Of a DNA stretch of 64,000 bases, positions 27,302 through 36,105 are shown in pieces. A program made the position numbers and the translations under genes. Each line of letters opens with the position of its first letter. Within the stretch, counting starts at the first letter, position 1. The stretch is from the NCBI GenBank assembly GCA_030160035.1, contig BSNO01000001.1:186001-250000 (forward strand), given 5' to 3'. Source of the stretch: Rhizobium albus (GTDB lineage Bacteria > Pseudomonadota > Alphaproteobacteria > Rhizobiales > Rhizobiaceae). The notes beneath the pieces were generated by a model. It had not been told where the DNA came from. It was given only the letters and a program-made list of their open reading frames with translations, and searched no databases.

Positions 27302-27970
27302 TCAGGAATTATCCCGCGCGAACGCGTTCAGGTCGGCGATATCGAGTTTCGTCATCTCGATGACGGCCTGGGTGCGGCTGTACACGTTCAGCTTTCGCAG
27401 GATCTCGGAGACATGGGCCTTGATTGTGGTTTCGCCCACGCCGAGTTCGTAGGCGATCTGCTTGTTCAAAAGCCCCTCGCGGAGCATTTGAAGCACGCGC
27501 AATTGCTGAGGTGTCAGCGTTGCGACCCTGCTGATCATGGCCTTGCGCCCGCTGTTGTCCACATGATCGCTCGGAGGTTCGTAAAACTCCGGTACGTAGA
27601 CTGCACCCGCCATCACGCGCTGAACAGCGATGGTCAGTTCCTGTTTGCGTACGGATTTCGGGATGTAACCGGCAGCGCCGTAGGACAGCGCTTCGGAGAT
27701 GATCCGCGAATCCTCGTGGCCCGAAATGACCACCACCGGGACACGCGGAAACTGGGAACGGATGGCGAGCAGTCCTTCGAAGCCGGTCACGCCCGGGATG
27801 GCCAGGTCGAGCAGAACGAGGTCGAACGTCTTGTGCTCGTTGAGGATCGTCAGCGCACTTTGGAAATCCGCAGCGTCCACGGTCTGTATTTCCGGCCCCG
27901 CCAGAGCAAGAGCGCTGGTGAGTGCTTCTCGAAAGAGCGGATGATCGTCGACAATCAGAAAGCGTGGCAT
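27302..27970 (-). CDS. NarL/FixJ-family response regulator with LuxR-type HTH
   Basis: 222 residues. Receiver domain with acidic pocket DDHPLFREAL, phospho-Asp in LVLLDLAIPG, switch Ser in VVISGHED and Lys in PKSVRK; then a LuxR HTH (LTPQQLRVLQMLREGL, NKQIAYELGVGETTIKAHVS). It converges with the kinase gene, 21 bases apart, and is the likely output of the NosP/NahK-like pair. Target genes unknown; the neighbouring cox operon and hemA are candidates by position only. Confidence 0.85.
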   Translation of the reverse strand: MPRFLIVDDHPLFREALTSALALAGPEIQTVDAADFQSALTILNEHKTFDLVLLDLAIPGVTGFEGLLAIRSQFPRVPVVVISGHEDSRIISEALSYGAAGYIPKSVRKQELTIAVQRVMAGAVYVPEFYEPPSDHVDNSGRKAMISRVATLTPQQLRVLQMLREGLLNKQIAYELGVGETTIKAHVSEILRKLNVYSRTQAVIEMTKLDIADLNAFARDNS

Positions 27971-28285
27971 CCAGACCCCTTAAATCGGCTCGGCGCATTC
28001 GTCACGTATAAAATTCGGAATTTATACTTTACGGCTCTTGGAACGTTTACCTTGTCAAAACTGTTTCGGAACCCAGTTATCGAATCCGGGCTGGTTGGAA
28101 TACGTTGCGACTGAACAAATTTTTTGCATCTGCGAAGTAGCCTTCACGGCATGTTACAGTGAAAGCGAAAATGTTGCAGGTGCGGACGCAACCATCCCTC
28201 TGAAATCCCATTGTGTTTCCTAAATTACCCGATAACGCTGCTGCCGATTGGTGCGGCGCACAAAAGTCGCGTTCGGAGTGGTGTG
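27971..28285. other. Intergenic region between response regulator and ndvA
   Basis: About 315 relatively AT-rich bases without a convincing gene. A short inverted repeat AAATTC-G-GAATTT lies about 30-55 bases upstream of the response-regulator start and may be an operator. No TGT-N12-ACA site seen. Confidence 0.4.
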
Positions 28286-30052
28286 ATGTCTTTGACTGAG
28301 ATTTATTGGCGGGCCCTGCGTTACCTTGGGCACCAGCGCACGGGCGTTCTGTTCGTCTGCGCGGCCAATATCGTTCTGGCGGTGGTAACGATTGCCGAGC
28401 CCATTCTTTTCGGCCGCGTCATCGATGCCATCGCCGAAAAGCAGGGCATCTTCGCCACGCTTGGCCTTTGGGCCGGTTTCGGCGTCTTCAACATCATCGC
28501 TTTCGTCATCGTCGCCCGCAGCGCCGACCGCCTGGCCCATCAGCGCCGGGTTCAAGTTCTCGGCGATTCCTTCGAGCGGGTTATCCGCATGCCGCTGTCC
28601 TGGCATCATGAGAAGGGCACATCGAACGCTTTGCACACCATGCTGCGCGCGGTCGACACGCTGTTCGGCCTGTGGCTCGAGTTCATGCGCACGCATTTGA
28701 CGACGGCGGTCGCGCTCGTCCTCCTGGTGCCGACTGCGCTCGTCATGGATCTGCGCCTCACGATGGTGCTGTTCGTTCTCGGCGCATTGTATTTCATGAT
28801 CGGCCGCTTCGTCATGAAGCGCACCAAGGAAGGTCAGGCGGCTGTCGAGCGCTATCATCATGACGTCTTTGGCCATGTGAGCGATTGCATCTCGAACGTT
28901 TCCGTTCTGCAGAGCTACAACCGCATGGACAGCGAAGTGCGCCAGCTGCGCATCCACACGTCCCGCCTGATCAACGCACAGTTCCCCGTTCTTGACTGGT
29001 GGGCGCTTGCCAGCGGCTTGCATCGCATGGCGTCGACGATCTCCATGATCGTCATCCTCCTGATCGGAGCCATGTTGGTGTCTGCAGGCGAATTGCGTGT
29101 CGGCGACGTGGTGGCTTTTGTTGGCTTCGCCAATCTCTTGATCGGTCGTCTCGACCAGATCATGCAGTTCGTGAACCAGGTGTTCGAGGCACGAGCCAAG
29201 CTCGTCGATTTCTATGCACTCGAAGATGCCGCTCCGGCGCTGGACGAGGCAGAGCAGGGCCGGGACATTGGTCGTGTCGAGGGCCATGTGCGCTTCGAGA
29301 ACGTTTCGTTCTCGTTCCCAAATTCCGGCCATGGCATTTTCGATCTGTCGTTCGAAATTCCTGCCGGCAAGACGGTTGCGATCGTCGGCCCAACGGGTGC
29401 CGGCAAGACGACGCTGATCAACATGCTTCAGCGGGTCAACGATCCGGCAGAAGGCCGCATTTTCATCGACGGCATTGATGTGCGGACGGCAACGCGCCGT
29501 TCGCTGCGCGATAACATCGCCACCGTTTTTCAAGATGCCGGGCTGCTCAACCGCTCAATTGAGGAAAACATTCGCCTCGGTCGGTCGGAAGCCGGTGATG
29601 ACGAGGTTCTGCGAGCTGCACAGGCGGCGGCGGCCGATGGTTTCATCCATGGCAAGGCTCAAGGCTTTGCGACGCTGGTCGGCGAGCGCGGCGGGCAGCT
29701 TTCCGGTGGTGAGCGCCAGCGTATCGCCATTGCCCGGGCCGTGCTGAAGGATGCGCCGATCCTCGTTCTCGATGAGGCAACCAGCGCGCTCGACGTCGAA
29801 ACGGAACAGCGCGTCAAGGAAGCGATCGACGAGCTGCGGCGCGACCGCACGACGTTCATCATCGCGCACCGTCTGTCGACGGTGAAGGACGCCGACTTCG
29901 TGATGTTCCTCGACCAGGGGCGTCTCGTGGAAGCTGGATCGTTTGGCGAACTCGCTGCATCGAGCGGACGCTTTGCAGCGCTGCTTCGCGCCGGTGGGCT
30001 GTTGACCGACGACGAAGTACGCCGCGTCAGCCACCTGGCGGCTGCCGCTTGA
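28286..30052 (+). CDS. ndvA: Cyclic beta-1,2-glucan exporter NdvA/ChvA (ABC transporter)
   Basis: Half-size ABC exporter with fused permease and ATPase, 588 residues from ATG 28286, the standard length of NdvA. The membrane part covers about residues 1-310, with the start MSLTEIYWRALRYLGHQR matching the family. The ATPase has Walker A GPTGAGKTTL, signature LSGGERQRIAIA and Walker B ILVLDEATSALD. It exports cyclic glucan to the periplasm in Hyphomicrobiales for osmotic adaptation and host interaction. Its place inside a photosynthesis region is unusual. It converges with idi. Confidence 0.93.
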   Translation: MSLTEIYWRALRYLGHQRTGVLFVCAANIVLAVVTIAEPILFGRVIDAIAEKQGIFATLGLWAGFGVFNIIAFVIVARSADRLAHQRRVQVLGDSFERVIRMPLSWHHEKGTSNALHTMLRAVDTLFGLWLEFMRTHLTTAVALVLLVPTALVMDLRLTMVLFVLGALYFMIGRFVMKRTKEGQAAVERYHHDVFGHVSDCISNVSVLQSYNRMDSEVRQLRIHTSRLINAQFPVLDWWALASGLHRMASTISMIVILLIGAMLVSAGELRVGDVVAFVGFANLLIGRLDQIMQFVNQVFEARAKLVDFYALEDAAPALDEAEQGRDIGRVEGHVRFENVSFSFPNSGHGIFDLSFEIPAGKTVAIVGPTGAGKTTLINMLQRVNDPAEGRIFIDGIDVRTATRRSLRDNIATVFQDAGLLNRSIEENIRLGRSEAGDDEVLRAAQAAAADGFIHGKAQGFATLVGERGGQLSGGERQRIAIARAVLKDAPILVLDEATSALDVETEQRVKEAIDELRRDRTTFIIAHRLSTVKDADFVMFLDQGRLVEAGSFGELAASSGRFAALLRAGGLLTDDEVRRVSHLAAAA

Positions 30053-30098
30053 CCGACTGCGATTTCGCGATCTCACAGTTCCTTGTCGCCCGTCACGA

Positions 30099-30668
30099 TC
30101 AGGCGGGCGACAATCCCAATTCCGGCCAGCGCTGCAGATAGATCCGGAACCAGGGCGTGATTGTCTCCGGGTTCAATCGGGCTTCGTGCTGCAGCTCGTC
30201 GATTTTCACCCAGCGCACCTCGTCGACTTCTGTCGGATCGAACGGGATAACGGCGTCGGGATCTTCGACAGTGCCTTCGAACACGTGAACCCGCTCGTGC
30301 TCCGTCAGCCCTCGACCGACATCGGCCCTGTATTCGATCACCGCGCGCGGCTCGAGATCGATTTCCAGGCCAAGCTCTTCCCACAACCGGCGGGTCGCGC
30401 AGGCTGAAGGGTCTTCCTCCCAATCTGGATGGGTGCAGCAGGTGTTCGCCCACTGGCCCGGGCTATGATACTTGCCGCCGGCGCGCCGCTGGACGAGCAG
30501 CCGGTTCCCACTGAAGACGAAAGCCGAGATCGCCAGATGCTTGATGCCGCGCCGATGCGCATCGAGCTTCTCGACAGGATAGAGCGCGCCATCATCGTCG
30601 ATCGCAGCGATGATCCGGTCGTCACCACAGCGGGTCGTGTCTGGGGAGCGCATCAACGGCAAAGGCAT
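30099..30668 (-). CDS. idi: Isopentenyl-diphosphate delta-isomerase, type I
   Basis: Nudix-fold enzyme interconverting IPP and DMAPP, 189 residues. Active-site cysteine in ANTCCTHPDWEED and the catalytic glutamates in RRLWEELGL and AEYRADVGRGLTEHE-type sequence are visible (VIEYRADVGRGLTEHE here). GGGGAGAG precedes ATG 30668. It lies 39 bases after hemA copy 2 and ends the long photosynthesis superoperon, so it is likely expressed with bacteriochlorophyll genes to feed phytol and carotenoid synthesis. Confidence 0.94.
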   Translation of the reverse strand: MPLPLMRSPDTTRCGDDRIIAAIDDDGALYPVEKLDAHRRGIKHLAISAFVFSGNRLLVQRRAGGKYHSPGQWANTCCTHPDWEEDPSACATRRLWEELGLEIDLEPRAVIEYRADVGRGLTEHERVHVFEGTVEDPDAVIPFDPTEVDEVRWVKIDELQHEARLNPETITPWFRIYLQRWPELGLSPA

Positions 30669-30707
30669 ATGCTCTCCCCTCTGTTCATGGCGGCTGCGCG
30701 CCTTGCT

Positions 30708-31925
30708 TTAGGCGACAGCGCGCGACAAGGCGCAGTGTGACCAGAGATCGCTCAGTGCATGTAGCATTTCAGCCATCGCCCCATCGTCATGCACCGGGGA
30801 CGGCGTGATGCGCAAGCGCTCCGTCTTCTTCGGCACGGTCGGGTAATTGATCGGCTGAACGTAGATGCCGTAATTGTCGAGCAAAAGGTCCGACAGCCAC
30901 TTGCACTTTGTCGGATCGCCGACCATCACCGGGACGATGTGGCTCGGGTTCGGCATGTAAGGCACGCCGATCGCGTCCAGTCCCTGGCGGAACTTCGCCA
31001 CGCGATCCTGGTGGCGCAGGCGCTCGAACTGGCTCTGCTTCAGGTGCTGGATCGAGGCCAGCGCGCCTGCGGCAAGCGCCGGCGGCAGTGCGGTGGTGAA
31101 GATGAAGCCGGAGGCGAAAGAGCGCACGAAGTCGCAAAGCGCGGTGGAAGCGGCGATGTAGCCACCCATCACGCCGAACGCCTTGCCGAGCGTGCCTTCG
31201 ATCACCGTCAGGCGGTCCATCAGGCCTTCGCGCTCGGCAATGCCGCCGCCGCGCGGGCCGTAGAGGCCGACGCCGTGCACTTCGTCGAGATAGGTCATGG
31301 CGCCGAACTCATCGGCGACGTCACAGATCTCCTTGATCGGCGCGATGTCGCCATCCATCGAATAGACGCTCTCGAAGGCAATCAGCTTCGGCGCCTTCGG
31401 ATCGGCAGCTGCGAGCTTCGCACGCAGATCGGCAACGTCATTGTGCTTCCAGATGACGCGCTCGGCTTTCGAGTGGCGGATGCCTTCGATCATGGACGCG
31501 TGGTTCAGCGCATCGGAAAAGACGATGCAGCCAGGGATTTTCGAAGCGAGTGTTCCGAGGGCCGCCCAGTTCGAGACGTAACCCGAGGTGAAGAGGAGTG
31601 CAGCTTCCTTGCCGTGCAGATCGGCGAGCTCCTGCTCGAGCAGCACGTGGTAGTGGTTGGTGCCGGAAATGTTGCGGGTGCCGCCGGCGCCTGCGCCACA
31701 GCGGTCGATCGCTTCCTTCATGGCCTCGACCACTTTCGGGTGCTGGCCCATACCGAGATAGTCGTTCGAGCACCAGACGGTGACGCTCTGCTCGCCATTT
31801 TCCGTGAAGCGGGTCGCGTGCGGGAATGATCCATTCCGACGTTCGATGTCGGCAAAAACGCGGTAATTGCCTTCTTTGCGGAGGTCCTCCAATTGGCCTG
31901 CAAAGAAACTTTCGAAATCCATCAT
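30708..31925 (-). CDS. hemA: 5-aminolevulinate synthase HemA, copy 2 (photosynthesis operon)
   Basis: Same enzyme as copy 1, 405 residues, ATG 31925 after GGGGGAGGA. It is 15 bases after puhE and 39 before idi, so it is the pigment-linked copy, in the usual PGC place. The core differs from copy 1 by about two amino acids over some 255 residues (LHG versus LHL, AST versus ASA) and by about 3% of bases in the stretch I compared, while residues 1-43 and the last 100 have diverged more. The C-terminal CALSRAVA is the same in both. Confidence 0.96.
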   Translation of the reverse strand: MMDFESFFAGQLEDLRKEGNYRVFADIERRNGSFPHATRFTENGEQSVTVWCSNDYLGMGQHPKVVEAMKEAIDRCGAGAGGTRNISGTNHYHVLLEQELADLHGKEAALLFTSGYVSNWAALGTLASKIPGCIVFSDALNHASMIEGIRHSKAERVIWKHNDVADLRAKLAAADPKAPKLIAFESVYSMDGDIAPIKEICDVADEFGAMTYLDEVHGVGLYGPRGGGIAEREGLMDRLTVIEGTLGKAFGVMGGYIAASTALCDFVRSFASGFIFTTALPPALAAGALASIQHLKQSQFERLRHQDRVAKFRQGLDAIGVPYMPNPSHIVPVMVGDPTKCKWLSDLLLDNYGIYVQPINYPTVPKKTERLRITPSPVHDDGAMAEMLHALSDLWSHCALSRAVA

Positions 31926-31940
31926 CGCGTTTTCCTCCCC

Positions 31941-32753
31941 CTACTCGACATGAACTTTAGCGGGTGCGACGGGCGCTTTCGCGCCAAGTTGTGTCGCCCC
32001 GACCCCAGACCGGCTCCAGTTCCAGATCGCGTCCACCGGCAGCGGCAGGACGAGGAACCAATGCTCGACAACGGCAAGAACCAGAAGCGTCAGAAGCAGC
32101 GTCAGGCCGGCGATTTGCGCGGCATCACTTGCGTCGATGAGGGCTAGGCCCATCGCTGTGGCGATGACTGTCGAGATGGTAATCGAAACCGGAAAGAAAG
32201 CGTTCATCGAACGCTTTCGTAAGAAGCTTTTCAGATAGGCAAGATGCGGCGGCAAAAGGCTTTCGCCAAGATTGCGCACCCCGAAATGCAGGTTGAGCTT
32301 GGCGCTGGCGCGCATGCCCCACAGGATCATGAAGGTCCAGAAACCCACCTGGTTTTCCGCACTCCAAGTCAACAAGGCGATGACGATCGCCGCCGCGACG
32401 ATCAACAGTTCGTGCCAGATGATCGCGCCGATGGCGTGCCCCATATGGGCGAGCCCGCTGCAATGGGCGTGGCAGGGTCGCGTCCGCGTCCCCGTCACGA
32501 AGCCCATGAGGAAACTCATCTCGATGAAGGCCCAGATGGCCAGTGCGCTGGTGAAAGCGCCATAGACCGCCGAAACGCCCGCTTGCGTTCCGGTCCAGGC
32601 GAGACCGACGAGACCCGCAACCAACATCACCGTCGCCCCGGCCATACTGAAACCGTATGTGCGCCGGGGTAGCCCATCCAGGAAAAGGATCGCTCCTGTG
32701 GCGAACCACCAGAGGAACAGGGCGTAGGCGATGGGTGCGAGATAAGCGCTCAC
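31941..32753 (-). CDS. puhE: Photosynthetic complex protein PuhE (DUF3623)
   Basis: Polytopic membrane protein of 270 residues from GTG 32753, ten bases after acsF. It has about seven hydrophobic segments; CSGLAHMGHAIGAIIWHELL and GMRASAKLNLHFGVRNLGE are typical of the family. In Rhodobacter the puhE product influences bacteriochlorophyll production and reaction-centre assembly. A longer frame to 32804 would run into acsF and is not needed. Confidence 0.93.
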   Translation of the reverse strand: MSAYLAPIAYALFLWWFATGAILFLDGLPRRTYGFSMAGATVMLVAGLVGLAWTGTQAGVSAVYGAFTSALAIWAFIEMSFLMGFVTGTRTRPCHAHCSGLAHMGHAIGAIIWHELLIVAAAIVIALLTWSAENQVGFWTFMILWGMRASAKLNLHFGVRNLGESLLPPHLAYLKSFLRKRSMNAFFPVSITISTVIATAMGLALIDASDAAQIAGLTLLLTLLVLAVVEHWFLVLPLPVDAIWNWSRSGVGATQLGAKAPVAPAKVHVE

Positions 32754-32763
32754 GGCTTTTTGC

Positions 32764-33831
32764 TTACCAGACCGGCTGGAGGCGGCTTGCCTCCGGCAGT
32801 GCATTTTCCTTCACCGGCAAAGCGTAGAGGCGGACGAAGATCGCCCCCGCGCGTGCAATCAGCATGGCGCGCGAAGCTTTCGCCCTCACGCCCTGCTTGC
32901 CGTTGAGGTCGTTCAGCTTGGCGTTGATGACGCTGAGCTTTTCCAGGCCGCGCGCGAATTTCGGATTGTCGATGTCGAGCACCAGCGGGAACACCTGGCG
33001 GGTGATCTCGCTCGTCAGGTGGAAGACGCGGTAGTCGTACTCGACCGGATCGATGCCGAGCGCCTTGTGGAACTCCGGGCGTGCCTGATCGCGGACATAC
33101 ATCGTGGCGAATACTGCGAGCAGGAAAAAGCGCACCCAGAGCTTGTTGGTGCCGACCAGATAATCGGGATTGGCCCGCATCAGCAAAGCGAAGGCTTCAC
33201 CGTGCCGGAACTCGTCGTTGCACCACTTCTCGAACCATTTGAAGATCGGGTGGAAGCGGCGCTCCGGGTGACGCTCGAGGTGCCTGTAGATGGTGATGTA
33301 GCGCGCGTAACCGATCTTTTCTGACAGGTAGGTGGCGTAGAAGATGAATTTCGGCCGGAAGAAGGTGTATTTCTTCGCCTTCGTCAGGAAGCCGAGATTG
33401 ACGCCGATGCCGAATTCCTTGAGCGCATCGTTGATGAACCCGGCATGGCGGGCCTCGTCGCGGCTCATCAGGCCGAACAGCTTGACGATGTCCGGGTTCT
33501 GACCGCGCTTCTTCATCTCCTTGTAGAGCACGCAGCCAGAAAATTCCGCCGTCAGCGAAGAGACGAGAAAGTCTACGAATTCGTTTCGCAAGCCTTCCGG
33601 CAGCGCTTCGAAATCGATCTTGTCCCAGTTCTCGTCGCGCTTGAAATGGCCCTTGTTGGGATCGGCTTCCATTTCGGCGATGAGGGCATCCCACTCGCGG
33701 CGCACGGGCTCGACATTGGTGCGGTCGAGCTCCGCGAAATCGGTGGTGTAGAAGCGCGGCGAGAGCATGGTGGTTTCGGTCGCCATGCCCGTCGTGTCGC
33801 GCGACTGGAGAGAGAGTGTTTCGATGGTCAT
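32764..33831 (-). CDS. acsF: Aerobic Mg-protoporphyrin IX monomethyl ester cyclase AcsF
   Basis: Di-iron oxygenase forming ring E of (bacterio)chlorophyll using O2. 355 residues from ATG 33831, which overlaps the previous stop by four bases. Iron-binding motifs RDEARHAGF and [14 protein letters not shown] (E-x-x-H) are present, with the conserved [18 protein letters not shown]. Its presence, and no bchE in the window, points to oxygen-dependent pigment synthesis. Confidence 0.96.
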   Translation of the reverse strand: MTIETLSLQSRDTTGMATETTMLSPRFYTTDFAELDRTNVEPVRREWDALIAEMEADPNKGHFKRDENWDKIDFEALPEGLRNEFVDFLVSSLTAEFSGCVLYKEMKKRGQNPDIVKLFGLMSRDEARHAGFINDALKEFGIGVNLGFLTKAKKYTFFRPKFIFYATYLSEKIGYARYITIYRHLERHPERRFHPIFKWFEKWCNDEFRHGEAFALLMRANPDYLVGTNKLWVRFFLLAVFATMYVRDQARPEFHKALGIDPVEYDYRVFHLTSEITRQVFPLVLDIDNPKFARGLEKLSVINAKLNDLNGKQGVRAKASRAMLIARAGAIFVRLYALPVKENALPEASRLQPVW

Positions 33832-34136
33832 AGCCGTTCTCCCGACGAGAAGCTGAATTCCAAGAGTTCCATAAATTCGAAGTCGCCGGTCATGCGCACC
33901 CAAAGCTTCTCCGGGGAGGATGCCTTGGTCACCGTTGCCATGCGGTTGAAGATGGCCTTTTCACCATAGGGCACGGCGATCTCCGGGCCGTGGACATGCA
34001 CGCTGTCGCCTGGCTCTATTTCGATGTCACCGGACAGTTCCATGTGCGCGTGCAGGCTTTCGAAGGTGTGGCACACCTCGATGCGGCAGGGCAGGTCGAT
34101 CCGGGTGCGCGTGAGCGTGAGCTTTTCCATCATCAT
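33828..34136 (-). CDS. Conserved PGC protein between puhC and acsF (102 aa)
   Basis: Small cytoplasmic beta-rich protein of about 102 residues. Three ATGs in a row (34136, 34133, 34130) precede [13 protein letters not shown]; the first overlaps the puhC stop. [15 protein letters not shown] and [20 protein letters not shown] are visible. A gene of this kind occupies the same position in many purple bacterial clusters, and some annotations call it puhD. Its role is unknown; position suggests reaction-centre or cyclase support. Confidence 0.75.
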   Translation of the reverse strand: MMMEKLTLTRTRIDLPCRIEVCHTFESLHAHMELSGDIEIEPGDSVHVHGPEIAVPYGEKAIFNRMATVTKASSPEKLWVRMTGDFEFMELLEFSFSSGERL

Positions 34137-34633
34137 GGTCGTTCTCCCTGAGAAGTGGTCGGCAGTGCCGCGGCAAGTTTCCGGTCGTCCAGGAAGCGCT
34201 CGAAGGCGGCCCGGTTGGTTTGGCCGAAGGCATCCAGAGCAACGAGCCGGCCGGTTGCCGGATCGGAGAGGAGCACATGGCCGTCCTGCGTGCGCTCAAG
34301 CGCGAAGGGGAGGTCGTCAGAGATGTCGCGGCGTTTGCGCTCGTTGGCAAGCCCGCGCATCGTGGCGCGCAGGAAGCCGCCTTCGCCGGGCTTTACGCGC
34401 TGCAGCACATGGCCGGTGCGGGCATCGATCACATCAACAGCGCCGTTGGAGCGATCCGCAAAAGAAAGCTGTACCGCGGCGACCGTGTGGGCCGGCCGAT
34501 CGATTGCGCCCAGGCCGAACCCGCCGACCGCAGCGAAGCCGATCGACAACACCATAACCGCGACCATCCAGGCGAGCGGGCTCGCATAGATGCGCTGCTG
34601 GCCGGGCTTTGACATGATGTTGATCGGCGCCAT
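34133..34633 (-). CDS. puhC: Photosynthetic complex assembly protein PuhC
   Basis: 166 residues with one N-terminal membrane span (WMVAVMVLSIGFAAVGGFGLGA) and a periplasmic domain (AVDVIDARTGHVLQRVKPGEGGF). PuhC is needed for efficient reaction-centre and LH1 assembly. ATG 34633 lies four bases after the puhB stop. Confidence 0.92.
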   Translation of the reverse strand: MAPINIMSKPGQQRIYASPLAWMVAVMVLSIGFAAVGGFGLGAIDRPAHTVAAVQLSFADRSNGAVDVIDARTGHVLQRVKPGEGGFLRATMRGLANERKRRDISDDLPFALERTQDGHVLLSDPATGRLVALDAFGQTNRAAFERFLDDRKLAAALPTTSQGERP

Positions 34634-34637
34634 CAGA

Positions 34638-35318
34638 TTATCCCCTTGCCGGTGCGGGCTGCGCTACCTGTTGGGCAGGCCGCTCTACGTTCGAGACAAC
34701 GGTAAAGCGCGGCTGAACCTGGCCGGCGTCGGCGGCCAGCGCACGGGCAACGTGCTTGGCCACGACATCCGCATCTGCAACGGCACGCAGCATCGGCTGG
34801 GGATCGCGCAGCGACAACGGGCGCACATGCGGCCAGAGGAGGAGCCAGGCGATCCGATCCGGACGCGCGACCTTCAAAGCGATATTGCCTGCGCCGGATT
34901 TCGTCAGTGGCCGCACAGCGGCACTCTCGATGCGCGCGAAGGGAATGTTGAGCGTGACGGGAAGCGCGAGGCCCGAGCGGATCAGCAGGCGCTTGCTCGT
35001 CAGTGTGTAGATCGTGGTCCGCGCATAGGCATAGCCGAGACCGAGCAGGATGCCGATGCCGGCGAGCGCCACCGGCACCATCCAGGCGGCATGGACCAGG
35101 GCGGCGGTGACGCCAAGGCCATCATAGAGTGCCGTCACGAAGCGCCATGAAAGCAGCAGCCCGAAGTAGATCGCCACGGCGCGCAGGTGAAAGGCATCCC
35201 TTGAAAGCGCGCGCCAGTCCGGCGAGCCCTGCCAAAGAAGGGCCTCGTTCTGGGGTAAGGCTTCGGGCAGGCCGGGGGCGTGGTCGAACGCGAAATCGTC
35301 GTGGGAGACAGCGCTCAT
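34638..35318 (-). CDS. puhB: Photosynthetic complex assembly protein PuhB
   Basis: 226-residue membrane protein with bacterial PH-domain character; motifs NEALLWQGSPDWRALSRDAFH, YALARTT-like YAYARTTIYTLTSKRLLIRSG and NIPFARIESAAV are typical. It acts as a reaction-centre assembly factor. ATG 35318 overlaps the puhA stop by four bases. Confidence 0.93.
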   Translation of the reverse strand: MSAVSHDDFAFDHAPGLPEALPQNEALLWQGSPDWRALSRDAFHLRAVAIYFGLLLSWRFVTALYDGLGVTAALVHAAWMVPVALAGIGILLGLGYAYARTTIYTLTSKRLLIRSGLALPVTLNIPFARIESAAVRPLTKSGAGNIALKVARPDRIAWLLLWPHVRPLSLRDPQPMLRAVADADVVAKHVARALAADAGQVQPRFTVVSNVERPAQQVAQPAPARG

Positions 35319-36079
35319 ATCAGGGGCTCCAGACGCTCGGGTATCGCGTAGAGATGGCCTCCCGCGAAATACGCCATGATCTTGTCTTCCTCGAGCAGCG
35401 TGATCCGGTCCATTGCTTTGAGACCCGGCACGTCTGCGAATTGGGCAGATGTCAGCGACTTCACGTCGACCTGCGTTTTCTTGATGCGGGCGAGATTGTG
35501 CGGGACGAGCACGTGGCGCCCGCCCGTCAGTTCCACCTCGAGATAGCGGACCATGTGCTCGGCCCGATCGACCCAGAGATCGGTGACGGTGGCCGCCTGT
35601 CGGCGGTCAACGGCTATCACCGGGAGGCCACGGGGATCGAAATCCCCCATCGCGATCATGAAATGGGTGTCGCTCGACCAAGGCACGATGCGCAGGCGGC
35701 CATCATGCGTCATGTCGGGGCGATCATCACGCTCCGCCCAGGCGGCCGGACCGACGCCGTCGACGAGAGGATTGCCGGTTGGCGTCAACGGTGCGCCGGG
35801 CCATGGCGCTAGTCGGGCAGCGGCGATCGGGCGGTTGTCACGCTTGTTGTTGGGCACGGTGTAGGGGCCGGCCCCGTGGGGGCGGAAGAAGGTCTTCGGC
35901 TCCGCCATCAACAATTCGTTTGGTCGATGAATCTCGCCGGTGGGATCACGCTCGAGCGGATAGCCCTCGCGACGATCTTCGCGACGGATGTAGAAGACGA
36001 GGCCGGCGAAGAAGAGCCAGAAGGCGTAAAGCGCCAGCTGAGCAACGTCCATGTAGCCTGTGATTGCGCCGATTTCCAT
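35315..36079 (-). CDS. puhA: Reaction-centre H subunit PuhA
   Basis: H subunit of the type II reaction centre, 254 residues from ATG 36079. It has one N-terminal membrane helix (LALYAFWLFFAGLVFYIRREDRR) and a cytoplasmic beta domain (MEPKTF-like LLMAEPKTFFRPHG, VVDRREAATV-like VIAVDRRQAATV). It anchors the L/M core and shapes proton transfer to QB. A longer upstream frame overlaps lhaA and lacks PuhA similarity. Confidence 0.96.
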   Translation of the reverse strand: MEIGAITGYMDVAQLALYAFWLFFAGLVFYIRREDRREGYPLERDPTGEIHRPNELLMAEPKTFFRPHGAGPYTVPNNKRDNRPIAAARLAPWPGAPLTPTGNPLVDGVGPAAWAERDDRPDMTHDGRLRIVPWSSDTHFMIAMGDFDPRGLPVIAVDRRQAATVTDLWVDRAEHMVRYLEVELTGGRHVLVPHNLARIKKTQVDVKSLTSAQFADVPGLKAMDRITLLEEDKIMAYFAGGHLYAIPERLEPLI

Positions 36080-36105
36080 TGCCGTGTCCTTCCTCAAGCC
36101 CCGAG

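Noticed and set aside
28220-29533. 437-codon minus-strand frame opposite ndvA
   Set aside because: Antisense shadow of a well-supported ABC transporter.
19058-31925. The second hemA as an assembly artefact
   Set aside because: The copies differ throughout their ends and have unrelated neighbours (dxr/cox versus puhE/idi), so they are real paralogues.
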